Shown here in pieces: positions 34,059-42,335 of a stretch of 64,000 bases of DNA. This DNA comes from Actinomycetes bacterium. Lineage in GTDB: Bacteria; Actinomycetota; Acidimicrobiia; Acidimicrobiales; Palsa-688. The position numbers and the translations under genes were made by a program. A model generated the notes under the pieces. That model was not told the origin of the DNA, searched no databases, and saw only the letters and a list, made by a program, of their open reading frames with translations. The DNA lies in NCBI GenBank assembly GCA_021787035.1, contig JAJYMM010000248.1, positions 62,001 through 126,000 on the forward strand. Direction: 5' to 3'. How positions within the stretch are numbered: position 1 is the stretch's first letter; every line of letters begins with the position of its first letter.

Positions 34059-34448
34059 TCAGTCGACCGCTGTCCTCACCGTCCCGCTGAAGGTCACCGA
34101 CACGATCCCACCCCAGGCGCAGTTGCAGATGGCGCCTTCGGTCACCGCCGGCGTTCCCCCGATCAGCGTTTTCGGGCTGGGAGGCTTCCAGGGACCGGCA
34201 GGGACAGGGACGCAAGGCATCGGCGTAAGCACGCCCAGGGCCGCCGCAGTCGCAGAAGCGACCGTCGGGTTGGAAAGGCTGGTGCACATCCCGAATGGGG
34301 GGATATTGACCATCGGGACCACGTCTTCTATGGTCGCCACGGGCCGCCCCTCCACAAGGACGCGCCGGGTTGGCAGCACGTTGAGCGTGGAGGGGGCCAT
34401 GCCAAATGAGCAGACCATCGATGCGGTTGAAACGTAGGGCGCTGGCAC
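34059..34448 (-). CDS. DUF4280 / PAAR-like spike tip protein
   Basis: 129 aa. The pattern of DUF4280 PAAR-like proteins is clear: MVCSFGMAPSTLNVLPTRRVL, PMVNIPPFGMCTSLSNPTVA, LGVLTPMPCVPVPAGPW and a final CNCAWGGIVSVT. The paired Cys residues are the likely metal ligands at the needle tip. It would sharpen the VgrG-like spike. It is transcribed toward the sheath gene. Confidence 0.9.
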   Translation of the reverse strand: MPAPYVSTASMVCSFGMAPSTLNVLPTRRVLVEGRPVATIEDVVPMVNIPPFGMCTSLSNPTVASATAAALGVLTPMPCVPVPAGPWKPPSPKTLIGGTPAVTEGAICNCAWGGIVSVTFSGTVRTAVD

Positions 34449-34483
34449 CCGGGTCCCTCCTTTCCAGCTTCAGGTTATGCCGT

Positions 34484-35074
34484 CTAGAGCCCAGACCCTT
34501 TGGCCGAACGCTCCAAGGGGGCCGTGGAGACGAGGACGCAAGCGACCTCGCGGTCCCTTCGCGACCCGGAGTCCCAACTCCTCGGCGAGGGATAGAGGTA
34601 GGTGTAGTAGAGCGAGCTCTCCTTGTACGCCGTGCCGACGTATGGCTGGAACTCGTCTAGGCACACAGCGTTGGCGTAGGCCTCGAGAGCCTGCGTGCCT
34701 GGGTAGTCCTCGACGAGCGACCCCGCGAAACGCGGAGGCTTGGCAGGGCAGTGCGGCGCATTCTGGGGGACAGTCGTGCTGTAGGCCAGCACGCAGTACA
34801 CCTCCTCGGTGTGGGCCTGGTCGCACGGCACCACTGTTACCCTGGCAACCTCAAGGTTTGGGTTCGCCTTCGGCGGGACCAGGCACTGTCGGGGCCGAAG
34901 GTCGAATACGGGCTCCGTCTCTTCTTTGGGCCTTGAATGCACGACCCCCTTGGAGGCCGCCCCCGCAGTGTGAGCGCCACAAGCAGACAGGACGCAGGAG
35001 GCGACGGTCAGACATGCGCCGAGGAACGCCGTCCGGCGGGGCCGGTGGGAGCGCGCCCGTCCCGCATTTTGCAC
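34484..35074 (-). CDS. Septum-formation-type lipoprotein
   Basis: About 196 aa. A basic N-terminus and hydrophobic stretch lead to a lipobox (VLSACG), so the mature protein is probably lipid-anchored. The body resembles the actinobacterial septum-formation family: DLRPRQCLVPP, then VVPCDQAHTEEVYCVLAYS, with paired Cys. I chose GTG 35074; the frame is open to 35155. It lies upstream of the PAAR-like gene on the same strand with a 35-bp gap, but probably belongs to envelope functions, not the injection system. Confidence 0.72.
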   Translation of the reverse strand: MQNAGRARSHRPRRTAFLGACLTVASCVLSACGAHTAGAASKGVVHSRPKEETEPVFDLRPRQCLVPPKANPNLEVARVTVVPCDQAHTEEVYCVLAYSTTVPQNAPHCPAKPPRFAGSLVEDYPGTQALEAYANAVCLDEFQPYVGTAYKESSLYYTYLYPSPRSWDSGSRRDREVACVLVSTAPLERSAKGSGL

Positions 35075-35239
35075 GCCCCGATATTGCCTGTTGGCCGGTC
35101 GGCCTGCAACGCGAGTTTCTGGATAATCACCAAGGGAACTGGCAGGCGTGCACAAGCCCGATCAGAGCAAGTATGTCATCGCAACCACCAGACCGCCGCG
35201 CCGCGGACGTTGTGAGCGCGGCCCGTGGAGGCGGCTGCG

Positions 35240-36049
35240 TCAGACGAGCTCCGGCTCGCGCGCGCCCTCACCCCCATGTGGAGGTGAGCTTGACAAACCC
35301 TGCTGGGCCAGCGCTGTGAAGTGCAACTCGTCGTGACGCACTTGGAGCCATCCAAGTTTTCGCAAGGCACTTATCACCCACCAGCCGTGGTCCACCTGAT
35401 GAGGCTTGAACGAGAACTTCGCCGACGTCGGCGCGGCGTGGTGGTTCGAGTGGAGCCCTTCGCCCCACGCGAGGAGTGCGAGCCACTGGTTGTTGGTCGC
35501 TATGCCCGAATAGGGCCGCTTGCCCCACTTGTGGCCAATCGCGTTTATCGCTGCGTTGACGAGGAGGTAGCTGACGATGTGGACCGCCGCTGCCACAAGC
35601 GCCAGCTGCCAGCCGAGAGCACCAACGAGGATGCCCAGCCCGACCAGCAAGCCGATAAAGCCGCGGTCAAAAAGCCGGCGGTCCCAGGCATCGACCTTGA
35701 TGTCGCGGGTGTACTTCCGCAGGGTCTCTGGATCGTGGGCGGCGTTTCTATAAAGGCCGGCGTTCCACAGTTGGACCTTCCAGTAACCCTCCAGCACCGG
35801 CGAATGGGGGTCGCCCAGCACGTCGGTGTAGGCATGGTGGCGGCGGTGAACGGCTGCCCATTCACGCGGCCTTATGCCCGTCGACAGCCATACGATGGCC
35901 CGGCAGGCGAATGCGAGCCCGGATTTCATGGTCACCGCACGGTGCGTCACGGTGCGGTGAAGGTACACCGTGGTAAGGAGGAGGGCGAGCTGGCTCGTGA
36001 GCAGGCCCACGAGTACGGCGACCAGGACGTGGGGCATTGTACAAACCAT
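35240..36049 (-). CDS. Fatty acid desaturase (acyl-CoA/lipid delta-9 type)
   Basis: 269 aa, membrane-bound di-iron desaturase. Three histidine boxes are visible: H31-R-T-V-T-H36, H68-R-R-H-H72 and H200-S-N-H-H204, with an additional His in NAIGHKWG. Four membrane spans are predicted. It introduces a double bond into acyl chains with O2 and an electron donor, which suits membrane fluidity control. A ferredoxin gene at 42336-42569 is not adjacent. It is divergent from the DacB-like gene. Confidence 0.92.
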   Translation of the reverse strand: MVCTMPHVLVAVLVGLLTSQLALLLTTVYLHRTVTHRAVTMKSGLAFACRAIVWLSTGIRPREWAAVHRRHHAYTDVLGDPHSPVLEGYWKVQLWNAGLYRNAAHDPETLRKYTRDIKVDAWDRRLFDRGFIGLLVGLGILVGALGWQLALVAAAVHIVSYLLVNAAINAIGHKWGKRPYSGIATNNQWLALLAWGEGLHSNHHAAPTSAKFSFKPHQVDHGWWVISALRKLGWLQVRHDELHFTALAQQGLSSSPPHGGEGAREPELV

Positions 36050-36098
36050 AGCCGACAGGTTCGCTTTGCAGCGTGCGAGCTTAGACAGCGACTAGTCA

Positions 36099-37718
36099 GT
36101 GCTGGTCGGAGCCGCCTTTTTCACCGCGACAGTCTCGCCTAGGGTTCTTCATGTGCTGGGAGGGCAGCGGCCGGCACCCGCTGGGTTGCGGTCTTGGGTG
36201 CTGGCAATGGTCGTTGCCACCTCGGCATCGCCCTCGGTCCCCGGCGCTGCCCCTAGAGGGACCGCCGCCCTAGAGGCGGCAACCTTGGGGCCCGCCTCTA
36301 TGGGGCCCGCCTCTATGGGGCCCGCCTCTATGGGGCCCGCCTCTATGGGGCCCGCCACCAAAGGCCCCGCGACCACGGTTCCTCGTACGACGGTGCCTCT
36401 TACGACGCTGGGCAGCGCCGGCGCCTTCGCATTGGAAGACGACCGGGCCCTTTGGGCGCAGCTCTCTCAGGCGACCTCGCCGGCAGTCCTCGGCCCCCTG
36501 ACCGCCAAAGAAAGTTGCGCGGAGGTCGTACAAGGAGGGCGGGTCATCTTCGAGGACCACCCAGCCCTGCCAGTAGTCCCAGCTTCAAACATGAAGCTCC
36601 TGACGGCAGATGCCGTCCTAGCCAGGCTCGGCCCGGAACGCAGGTTCTATACAACGGTACTGGCCGCGTCGAGCCCGGTCGCAGGCGTGGTCCACGGTGA
36701 CATCTACCTCCGCGGAGGCGGTGACCCCTTGCTGCGCCTCCCGAGCTACGCAGCGGGTTTCGCTCCTGGCGGAGGCGTATATACCGACTTCGCCGCGCTA
36801 CCGCGTCTTTTGAGGGGCGCCGGGGTGAGGGAAGTCACCGGTTCGGTGATCGGGGACGCCACGCGCTACGACTCGCTCGCGACCGTACCGGGATGGCCCG
36901 CGCGCTACCAGGCACAAGGCGATGTCGGGCCGCTCTCGGCCCTCGCCCTTGACGACGGCTTCGCACTGGCTGGAACGCCGGTACCCGAAGACAGCCCACC
37001 GGCCGTCCAGGCAGCCGGCGTCCTCACGGACATGCTCCGCCAGGCGGGGATCGAGGTCGGCGGCGTGCCCGGCCAGGGGAGCGCTCCGCCCGGGGCCAAG
37101 TCAATCGCGACCCTGGTGTCGCCGCCGCTTCGCTCCGAACTGGGAGAGATCCTGCGCGAGAGCGACAACACGGCGATGGAGCTGCTCACCAAGGAGCTCG
37201 GCCTCGCCCAGTACGGAAGTGGCTCGACGGCAGCTGGTACGAGGGCCGTGAGACAGGACTTGGCCTCGGAAGGCCTTCCCCTGACAGGTTTCGTCAATGC
37301 CGATGGGAGCGGCCTTTCATATCGCGACCGGGTCACCTGCGCGCTCTTGGTGGCAGTGCTCGAGCGCTCGGGTCCGGACGGGCTGTTGGTGCGAGACCTG
37401 CCGGTAGCGGGGAGCTCCGGCACCCTCGCTCAGCAAATGGTGGGTACCCCAGCCGCCGGCCGCGTCCGGGCCAAGACGGGGAACCTGGACGGGGTTGTCG
37501 CCCTCTCGGGCTGGGCCTATCCAGAAGGCGCCGGCGCACATGGCGACCCTGCGCTCCATCTGCCCCTCGCCTTCGCTGTCGTGCTAAACGGGCTCTCTTT
37601 GTCCTTGCCCGACCCTTTCGCCTTGACGTTCAAGGTCGCGGAGGACCTGGCGGCGTTCCCACCAGCAAACCCAGCGGCGAACCCACCCGCCAGGGCACCT
37701 TCGCAGTCTCGGGCATAG
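36099..37718 (+). CDS. dacB: D-alanyl-D-alanine carboxypeptidase/endopeptidase (PBP4, S13 family)
   Basis: 539 aa as drawn (GTG start); the true start may be up to 30 codons downstream, giving a signal peptide ending near SPSVPGAAP. S13 motifs: S163-N-M-K166 (nucleophile), SDN near residue 355 and KTG near 458 (RAKTGNLDG). It trims or cleaves peptidoglycan cross-links outside the membrane. Between the signal region and catalytic domain is a short repeat of GPASM. The sequence ends in a Pro/Ala-rich tail. Confidence 0.88.
   Translation: MLVGAAFFTATVSPRVLHVLGGQRPAPAGLRSWVLAMVVATSASPSVPGAAPRGTAALEAATLGPASMGPASMGPASMGPASMGPATKGPATTVPRTTVPLTTLGSAGAFALEDDRALWAQLSQATSPAVLGPLTAKESCAEVVQGGRVIFEDHPALPVVPASNMKLLTADAVLARLGPERRFYTTVLAASSPVAGVVHGDIYLRGGGDPLLRLPSYAAGFAPGGGVYTDFAALPRLLRGAGVREVTGSVIGDATRYDSLATVPGWPARYQAQGDVGPLSALALDDGFALAGTPVPEDSPPAVQAAGVLTDMLRQAGIEVGGVPGQGSAPPGAKSIATLVSPPLRSELGEILRESDNTAMELLTKELGLAQYGSGSTAAGTRAVRQDLASEGLPLTGFVNADGSGLSYRDRVTCALLVAVLERSGPDGLLVRDLPVAGSSGTLAQQMVGTPAAGRVRAKTGNLDGVVALSGWAYPEGAGAHGDPALHLPLAFAVVLNGLSLSLPDPFALTFKVAEDLAAFPPANPAANPPARAPSQSRA
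36287..36356 (+). repeat. 15-bp tandem repeat coding GPASM
   Basis: Four full and one partial identical copies of a 15-bp unit (GGGGCCCGCCTCTAT) in the 5' part of the dacB-like gene, encoding Gly-Pro-Ala-Ser-Met. Perfect identity implies recent expansion. Length changes would stay in frame and lengthen a linker. Confidence 0.95.
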
Positions 37719-37796
37719 TGAATCCCCCGAGCAGTGCCGCCAGCACGTTCTCCCACTAGTGTGCGCGATCTGGCAGGACCGGTTAGCTTCTATGAG

Positions 37797-38228
37797 ATGC
37801 CAGCTCGAACCCCCGCGGGTGGCGAACGGGCCAAGGCCGGGCCCTCTGAGCTGTTGGACTACGTCCTCGCCTACGCGAAGCAGGAGACCCTCGACCCAGT
37901 CGTACGCCAGGCTAAGGCCCTCGGCAAGGGCATTGCCGGCGCCGTGCTCCTCTCGATCGGGACCGTGCTTCTCGCCGTCGGCTTCCTCCGCGCCCTGCAG
38001 GCGCAGTTCGGCAGCACCTCTGCGACCACTACCAGCAGCGCGGGAAACGCGCTGCGAGCACACGCCCTAGCACCCCTGCTCAGGGCGAGCGCCCCATCGA
38101 ACCCCTACGGGAGCGGCCACCCGCTCTCTGGTAACTGGTCCTGGGTCCCTTACATGGGCGGCGTGCTCTTTTGCGTCCTGGTGGCCGTTTTCTGCGTGAC
38201 GAGGATCCTGCGAGGAGCTAGGCGGTGA
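37797..38228 (+). CDS. Small membrane protein, holin-like (actinobacterial phage-holin family superfamily)
   Basis: About 143 aa. Two membrane spans are predicted (GIAGAVLLSIGTVLLAVGFL and YMGGVLFCVLVAVFCVT) after a short amphipathic helix (LLDYVLAYAKQETLDPVVRQ). This plan matches small actinobacterial proteins annotated as phage holin family. Earlier in-frame starts exist (GTG 37734 and 37761). The stop overlaps the next gene by 4 bp (GTGA). Function unknown; the holin name is by family resemblance only. Confidence 0.68.
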   Translation: MPARTPAGGERAKAGPSELLDYVLAYAKQETLDPVVRQAKALGKGIAGAVLLSIGTVLLAVGFLRALQAQFGSTSATTTSSAGNALRAHALAPLLRASAPSNPYGSGHPLSGNWSWVPYMGGVLFCVLVAVFCVTRILRGARR

Positions 38229-38479
38229 AGGCAGCACACAGCGTGTCAGGCAATGGCCGTCCCATCGGCAGCGGGCCGGACGGGCGGATAACCGCTGACG
38301 ACATCCGGACGAAAGCACAGGAACTAGTGGCCGGCGTCGAAGGCCAGGTCCGCTCCAAGATGCCCTTGGTCGCCTACGCAGCGACGGGAGCGGCGGTTGC
38401 CGTGATCGTGGCCGCGTTCCTCCTTGGCAGGAGGAGCGGGCGGCGGCGTTCCACCTTTGTCGAGATTCGCCGGATGTAG
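38225..38479 (+). CDS. Small single-span membrane protein
   Basis: 84 aa, GTG start overlapping the previous stop. An amphipathic helix (ITADDIRTKAQELVAGVEG) precedes one membrane span (VAYAATGAAVAVIVAAFLL) and a basic tail ending RRSTFVEIRRM. The arrangement of this gene behind the holin-like gene is recurrent in actinobacteria as far as I recall. No function is known. Confidence 0.75.
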   Translation: MKAAHSVSGNGRPIGSGPDGRITADDIRTKAQELVAGVEGQVRSKMPLVAYAATGAAVAVIVAAFLLGRRSGRRRSTFVEIRRM

Positions 38480-38498
38480 CTGGCCCGGTACAGGCGGC

Positions 38499-38732
38499 AT
38501 GGACAAGATTTTCTCCTACCTCGTGCGGCGGGGGTTCCGCCAGGGCCTGCTCGGAGGCGACGCGAAGTGGCTCGCCTTCGGTGCAGCGGCGCTTCTAGCT
38601 AGGTCCGCCGTGAAAGCCTTCAGGAAGAAGCCCGACGTAGTTTTCGCCGAGAAGCTCCGCGCAGGCGAGCGGCTGGTGATCAGCCACGTGCGCCAAAATG
38701 GGCGGAATGAAAATCCTGCTCCGCAACCCTAA
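38499..38732 (+). CDS. Small membrane-associated protein
   Basis: 77 aa from ATG 38499 (MDKIFSYLVRRGFRQ). A hydrophobic stretch (WLAFGAAALLARSAV) is followed by a basic region and the sequence VVFAEKLRAGERLVISHV. An upstream in-frame start at 38424 overlaps the preceding gene in another frame and is unlikely. Its 3' end overlaps the sulfur-carrier gene by 26 bp. Function unknown. Confidence 0.65.
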   Translation: MDKIFSYLVRRGFRQGLLGGDAKWLAFGAAALLARSAVKAFRKKPDVVFAEKLRAGERLVISHVRQNGRNENPAPQP

Positions 38733-38913
38733 GCGCGAGCTCGAAGTCGCCGGGCCGCTCCGCGTGCAGGCTCTGCTCGCGAAGCTCGACTTGAAGCGCG
38801 AGGCGGTGCTCGTGATCGTGGACGGCACCCTGGTTACAGGTGACACGGTCGTCGCCCACAGCTCCGAAGTCGAGATCCGCCCCGTCGTTTCTGGCGGAGC
38901 GGTAGCGCAGTGA
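38707..38913 (+). CDS. MoaD/ThiS-type ubiquitin-fold sulfur carrier (TtuB-like)
   Basis: 68 aa from ATG 38707 (MKILLRNPKRELEVAG); ATG 38698 is an alternative. It has the beta-grasp pattern of ThiS/MoaD/TtuB: LRVQALLAKLDLKREAVLVIVDGTLVTGDTVV, then VEIRPVVSGG. The diglycine normally forms the reactive C-terminus, but here four residues (AVAQ) follow it. It overlaps the TtuA-like gene by 4 bp (GTGA), so the two are coupled. It probably supplies activated sulfur for tRNA thiolation. Confidence 0.85.
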   Translation: MKILLRNPKRELEVAGPLRVQALLAKLDLKREAVLVIVDGTLVTGDTVVAHSSEVEIRPVVSGGAVAQ

Positions 38914-40130
38914 AGTGCCGTAGCTGCCGGGAGCCGGCCGTTATCGAGTTACGCCGGCACAACGCCGGGTTTTGCGCGCCCTGTTTCCTCACCTACTGCC
39001 GCAACCAGGTAGTGCGCGCGGTCGAAGAACACAAGATGATCGCCCGTGGGGAGAGGGTCCTGGTGGCCGTTTCGGGAGGCAAGGACTCCCTTGCCCTTTG
39101 GGACCTGCTCCTTGACCTCGGCTACCAAGCTGATGGCCTCTACATCGGGCTGGGCATCGGTGGCTACAGCGAACCCTCCGGCGAATACACGAGGTCCTTC
39201 GCCGAGGCGCGCGGGGTGACCCTGGTCGAGGTGGACCTTCCGGGCGACTTCGGCTACGACATCCGCAGCGGAGCAGCGGCCGACCATCGCGTGCCGTGTT
39301 CGGCCTGCGGGCTCTCCAAGCGCCACATCTTCGACCGTGCGGCAGTGGAGGGGGGCTACGACGTGGTAGCGACTGGGCACAACCTCGATGACGAGGCGGC
39401 TGTGCTCTTCGGCAACCTGCTCCACTGGGACGTCGCCTACCTGGCTCGCCAGCGGCCGGTTTTACCCGAGAGGGACGGTTTCCCGCGCAAGGTGAAGCCG
39501 CTCGTCCGCCTGGCGGAGCGAGAGATGGCCGCGTACTGCGTTCTGCGAGGGATCGACTACCAAGTCGAGGAGTGCCCGATGTCGGCAGGCAACAGGCACC
39601 TCGGCTATAAGGATGCCCTCAATGCGGTCGAGGAGCGCTCGCCTGGTACCAAAGCAGCCTTTTACCACGGCTTCTTGGAGCACGGTGCCAACTTGGGCGC
39701 GGAGATCGGAGAGCGAGAGCGTGAAGGCCTCCGTCCCTGTTCGAACTGCGGAGCACCGACGGTCGGCGAAATCTGCGCCTTTTGCAAGCTCGTCCGCCGC
39801 GCGGGCGGCAACCCCAACCGTCGCATCCCAGTCTCGGCAGGCCCAGTCTCGGCAGGCCCAGTCTCGGCAGGCCCAGTCTCGGCAGGCCCAGTCTCGACAG
39901 GCCCAGTGCCGGCAGGCCCAGTGCCGGCAGGCCCAGTCTCGGCAGGCCCAGTCTCGGCAGGCCCAGTCTCGGCAGGCCCAGTCTCGGCAGGCCCAGTCTC
40001 GGCAGGCCCAGTCTCGGCAGGCCCAGTGCCGGCAGGCCCAGTCTCGGCAGGCCCAGTGCCGGCAGACGCAGCACTGGCAGACGCAGCACTGGCCACCCCG
40101 GCGCCGGGGGCAAAGGAGACCGCGAAGTGA
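38910..40130 (+). CDS. ttuA: TtuA/Ncs6-type tRNA 2-thiolation enzyme with repeat tail
   Basis: 406 aa, GTG start. Two zinc fingers frame the catalytic core: C3-C6-C22-C25 at the N-terminus and C277-C280-C289-C292 at the C-end. The ATP-pyrophosphatase PP-loop is S55-GGKDS. The Fe-S ligand cysteines of the family are C130, C133 (PCSACG) and C222. This fits TtuA (s2T54 of T-loop) or related 2-thiouridine enzymes. A low-complexity tail of about 80 residues made of PVSAG repeats extends past the normal end at about residue 305. Confidence 0.88.
   Translation: MKCRSCREPAVIELRRHNAGFCAPCFLTYCRNQVVRAVEEHKMIARGERVLVAVSGGKDSLALWDLLLDLGYQADGLYIGLGIGGYSEPSGEYTRSFAEARGVTLVEVDLPGDFGYDIRSGAAADHRVPCSACGLSKRHIFDRAAVEGGYDVVATGHNLDDEAAVLFGNLLHWDVAYLARQRPVLPERDGFPRKVKPLVRLAEREMAAYCVLRGIDYQVEECPMSAGNRHLGYKDALNAVEERSPGTKAAFYHGFLEHGANLGAEIGEREREGLRPCSNCGAPTVGEICAFCKLVRRAGGNPNRRIPVSAGPVSAGPVSAGPVSAGPVSTGPVPAGPVPAGPVSAGPVSAGPVSAGPVSAGPVSAGPVSAGPVPAGPVSAGPVPADAALADAALATPAPGAKETAK
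39828..40093 (+). repeat. 15-bp minisatellite coding PVSAG, then AALAD
   Basis: Sixteen tandem 15-bp units (CCAGTCTCGGCAGGC with CCAGTGCCGGCAGGC variants) give [10 protein letters not shown] at the C-terminus of the TtuA-like protein, followed by two copies of a different 15-bp unit (AGACGCAGCACTGGC). The reading frame is kept throughout. Opposite-strand frames in this stretch are artefacts of the repeat. Confidence 0.95.
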
Positions 40131-41083
40131 ACGCCGAGGCCGCCGCGGGCACTGATGGCCGGCTGGCGAGCGGCGGCCCCACCTCTTGTGGCCCCGCGCC
40201 GGGTGAAGCCATTGCCCACAATGAGGGGGAAAGCGCGGGCGGAGCGGCAATCCGGCCGTTCCTCGCCGGAGAGAAGGCGCTCCTTATCGATTCGAAGGGC
40301 CGCAGGCACCTTGTCACCCTGCGCCCAGGTGGGCAGTTCCACACCCACGCCGGCGTGGTCGCCCACGACTGTCTGATCGGGCAGGACGAGGCGGTCACGG
40401 TGCGCTCGAGCCACGGTGCGCGCTACCTGGCCGTTCGGCCAACCCTCGCCGAGGTCGTGCTGGAAATGCCGAGGGGGGCACAGGTCATCTACCCGAAGGA
40501 CCTTGGCCCGCTGCTCATCATGGCCGATATCTTTCCCGGCGCCAAGGTGCTAGAGGCCGGGTTGGGTTCGGGGGCGCTGTCTATGGCATTGCTGCGCGCC
40601 GGCGCTCATGTGACCGGCTACGAAGTGCGGGAGGACTTCGCTGCCCGGGCCATCGCCAACGTGACCAGCTTCCTCGGCGAGGAGGTCCTCGGTCGCTACG
40701 ACGTCGAAGTCCGTGACCTCTACGAAGGCATCACGGAGAGCGGCCTGGACCGCGTGCTCCTTGACCTGCCTGAACCCTGGAGAGCGGTAGACCACGCGGC
40801 CGCGGCGCTCCGTCCGGGGGGCATTTTCATCGCGTACCTTCCGAGCGTCACCCAGGTGATGGCTCTTCGCGAGGCGCTCCCGCAGGCTGGGTTCGTGCTT
40901 GCTGAGACGGTCGAAGTACTCCAGCGTTCATGGCACATCGAAGGCCAGTCCGTGAGGCCAGACCATCGGATGGTCGCGCACACGGGGTTCCTGACCGCCG
41001 CCCGGTCGGCTGGCGAAAGAAGCGCGCGTCCTACCGGCGACGGTGCACCTCCCGGAGCGGCCTACGGGCCCGGTGCGCCATGA
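40127..41083 (+). CDS. trmI: tRNA (adenine-58-N1)-methyltransferase, TrmI
   Basis: 318 aa. GTG at 40127 overlaps the upstream stop (GTGA) and has AAAGGAG before it; the open frame that continues upstream to 39782 is only the repeat read in another frame. The N-terminal beta domain is followed by the Rossmann methyltransferase: [19 protein letters not shown] (SAM site, about 141-160), YEVREDF, then [12 protein letters not shown], and C-terminal H-x-D region [11 protein letters not shown]. It makes m1A58 in tRNA, forming a tetramer. In actinobacteria this gene commonly precedes the proteasome locus. Confidence 0.93.
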   Translation: MNAEAAAGTDGRLASGGPTSCGPAPGEAIAHNEGESAGGAAIRPFLAGEKALLIDSKGRRHLVTLRPGGQFHTHAGVVAHDCLIGQDEAVTVRSSHGARYLAVRPTLAEVVLEMPRGAQVIYPKDLGPLLIMADIFPGAKVLEAGLGSGALSMALLRAGAHVTGYEVREDFAARAIANVTSFLGEEVLGRYDVEVRDLYEGITESGLDRVLLDLPEPWRAVDHAAAALRPGGIFIAYLPSVTQVMALREALPQAGFVLAETVEVLQRSWHIEGQSVRPDHRMVAHTGFLTAARSAGERSARPTGDGAPPGAAYGPGAP

Positions 41084-42270
41084 ACGACTTCGACATCGGC
41101 ATCCTCGTCGCCGCGGGCCTGGCCGCGTTCGGTGGGTGGCGGGTGGGGTTCCTCGCACGAGTGTTCTCCTGGCTCGGCCTGGCCGCGGGCATCTACTTCG
41201 CAGTTCGCTACCTACCTCGCATCGTGAGCCTCTTCAACGTGTCGGGTTCTGTGGCCCGCGCCGCGCTGGCCATTGCGGTGCTCTTAGTGCTCGCCTTCGT
41301 CGGCCAGGGCCTTGGGCTCATGGTGGGGTCGAGGCTCCACTCGGTGCTCCCATTCGGAGGAGCAAGGGCGCTAGACCGTCTGGTTGGGGCGATGCTCGGG
41401 GTCGTCGGCGTGCTTGCCCTCGTGTGGCTCCTCGCTCCATCGCTCGCCGCCGTCCCTGGCACGTTGTCGCAGCTGACGACCGGCTCCGTCATCGCGCGCT
41501 GGGTGAGCAACGAGAGCCGGCGGGCGGGGCTCGACCCGCCGAACACCCTGCAGGCACTGCGCCGGCTGGTCGGGGAAAATGGGTTCCCGCAGGTGTTCAC
41601 GACCTTCGGGCCGAGCCAAGATGCGGGCCGGCCGCCGACGACGGACCCGCTTTCCCACGCCGTCCTTTCGACTGCGGAAGCATCGACGGTCAAGGTGGAA
41701 GGTCAGGCGTGCGGGCGCATCCAGGAAGGAAGCGGCTGGGCCGTTGCAAACGACCTGGTAGTGACCAACGCACACGTGGTAGCCGGTGAGCCCGCGGGCG
41801 CCACTCGCGTGCTCCTGCCAAGCGGTGCCCGCTTGCGGGCTTCGGTCGTCCTCTACAACCCCAACGTGGACATAGCCCTGCTCAGTGTGCCTGGCCTCTC
41901 CGAAACGCCCCTCCCGCTGGCAAGCCCTTCGAGCGGTCAGAGCGGCGCCGTCCTAGGGCACCCCAATGGCCAGGACAACATCGCAGTCCAGCCGGCGACG
42001 GTAGCCGATCAGGTCACTGCCGTCGGGGAGGACCTCTATGGCACCCACAAGACGACCCGCCAGGTGTTGGTGCTCGCGGCACGTCTTACCTACGGCGACT
42101 CTGGCGCGCCGCTGGTTGACCAAGGGGGCCAGGTGATCGGGATAGCGTTTGCGATTGCGCCAGACAGACCTACGACGGCCTACGCGCTCAACGCCACGGC
42201 CGAACTAACCAAGCTCCTCTCCGAGCCTCGTGCAGGAGCCGTATCGACGGAGGCCTGCGTCAACGGCTGA
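41080..42270 (+). CDS. marP: MarP-like membrane serine protease (CvpA domain + trypsin fold)
   Basis: 396 aa, ATGA overlap with trmI. Four membrane spans in a CvpA-like N-terminal domain (1-140) precede a periplasmic trypsin-fold protease. The catalytic triad is H232 (TNAHVV), D264 (NVDIALL) and S341 (GDSGAP), almost at the same positions as I recall for the mycobacterial MarP (Rv3671c). In mycobacteria this protease is needed for acid tolerance. The location beside trmI/arc is consistent with an envelope-stress role; inference. Confidence 0.88.
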   Translation: MNDFDIGILVAAGLAAFGGWRVGFLARVFSWLGLAAGIYFAVRYLPRIVSLFNVSGSVARAALAIAVLLVLAFVGQGLGLMVGSRLHSVLPFGGARALDRLVGAMLGVVGVLALVWLLAPSLAAVPGTLSQLTTGSVIARWVSNESRRAGLDPPNTLQALRRLVGENGFPQVFTTFGPSQDAGRPPTTDPLSHAVLSTAEASTVKVEGQACGRIQEGSGWAVANDLVVTNAHVVAGEPAGATRVLLPSGARLRASVVLYNPNVDIALLSVPGLSETPLPLASPSSGQSGAVLGHPNGQDNIAVQPATVADQVTAVGEDLYGTHKTTRQVLVLAARLTYGDSGAPLVDQGGQVIGIAFAIAPDRPTTAYALNATAELTKLLSEPRAGAVSTEACVNG

Positions 42271-42335
42271 CCGACCATCCGGTTGAGCTAGGCGCCGCGC
42301 TCGAACCGGAAGCGAGGCAAGCGAGGGCACCCTCG

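Noticed and set aside
32968-34437. 489-aa plus-strand frame opposite the sheath and PAAR-like genes
   Set aside because: It is exactly antisense to two well-supported eCIS genes, lacks a ribosome site and shows no family pattern; a GC-driven shadow frame.
11928-34448. Interpretation as a prophage
   Set aside because: No capsid, portal, terminase, integrase, lysis or attachment-site signs; instead AAA+, DUF4157, DUF4255 and DUF6760-like eCIS markers.
39462-40398. Minus-strand frames with Cys-Arg-Asp-Trp-Ala or Gly-Leu-Pro repeats
   Set aside because: Artefacts of the PVSAG minisatellite; no homology, antisense to ttuA.
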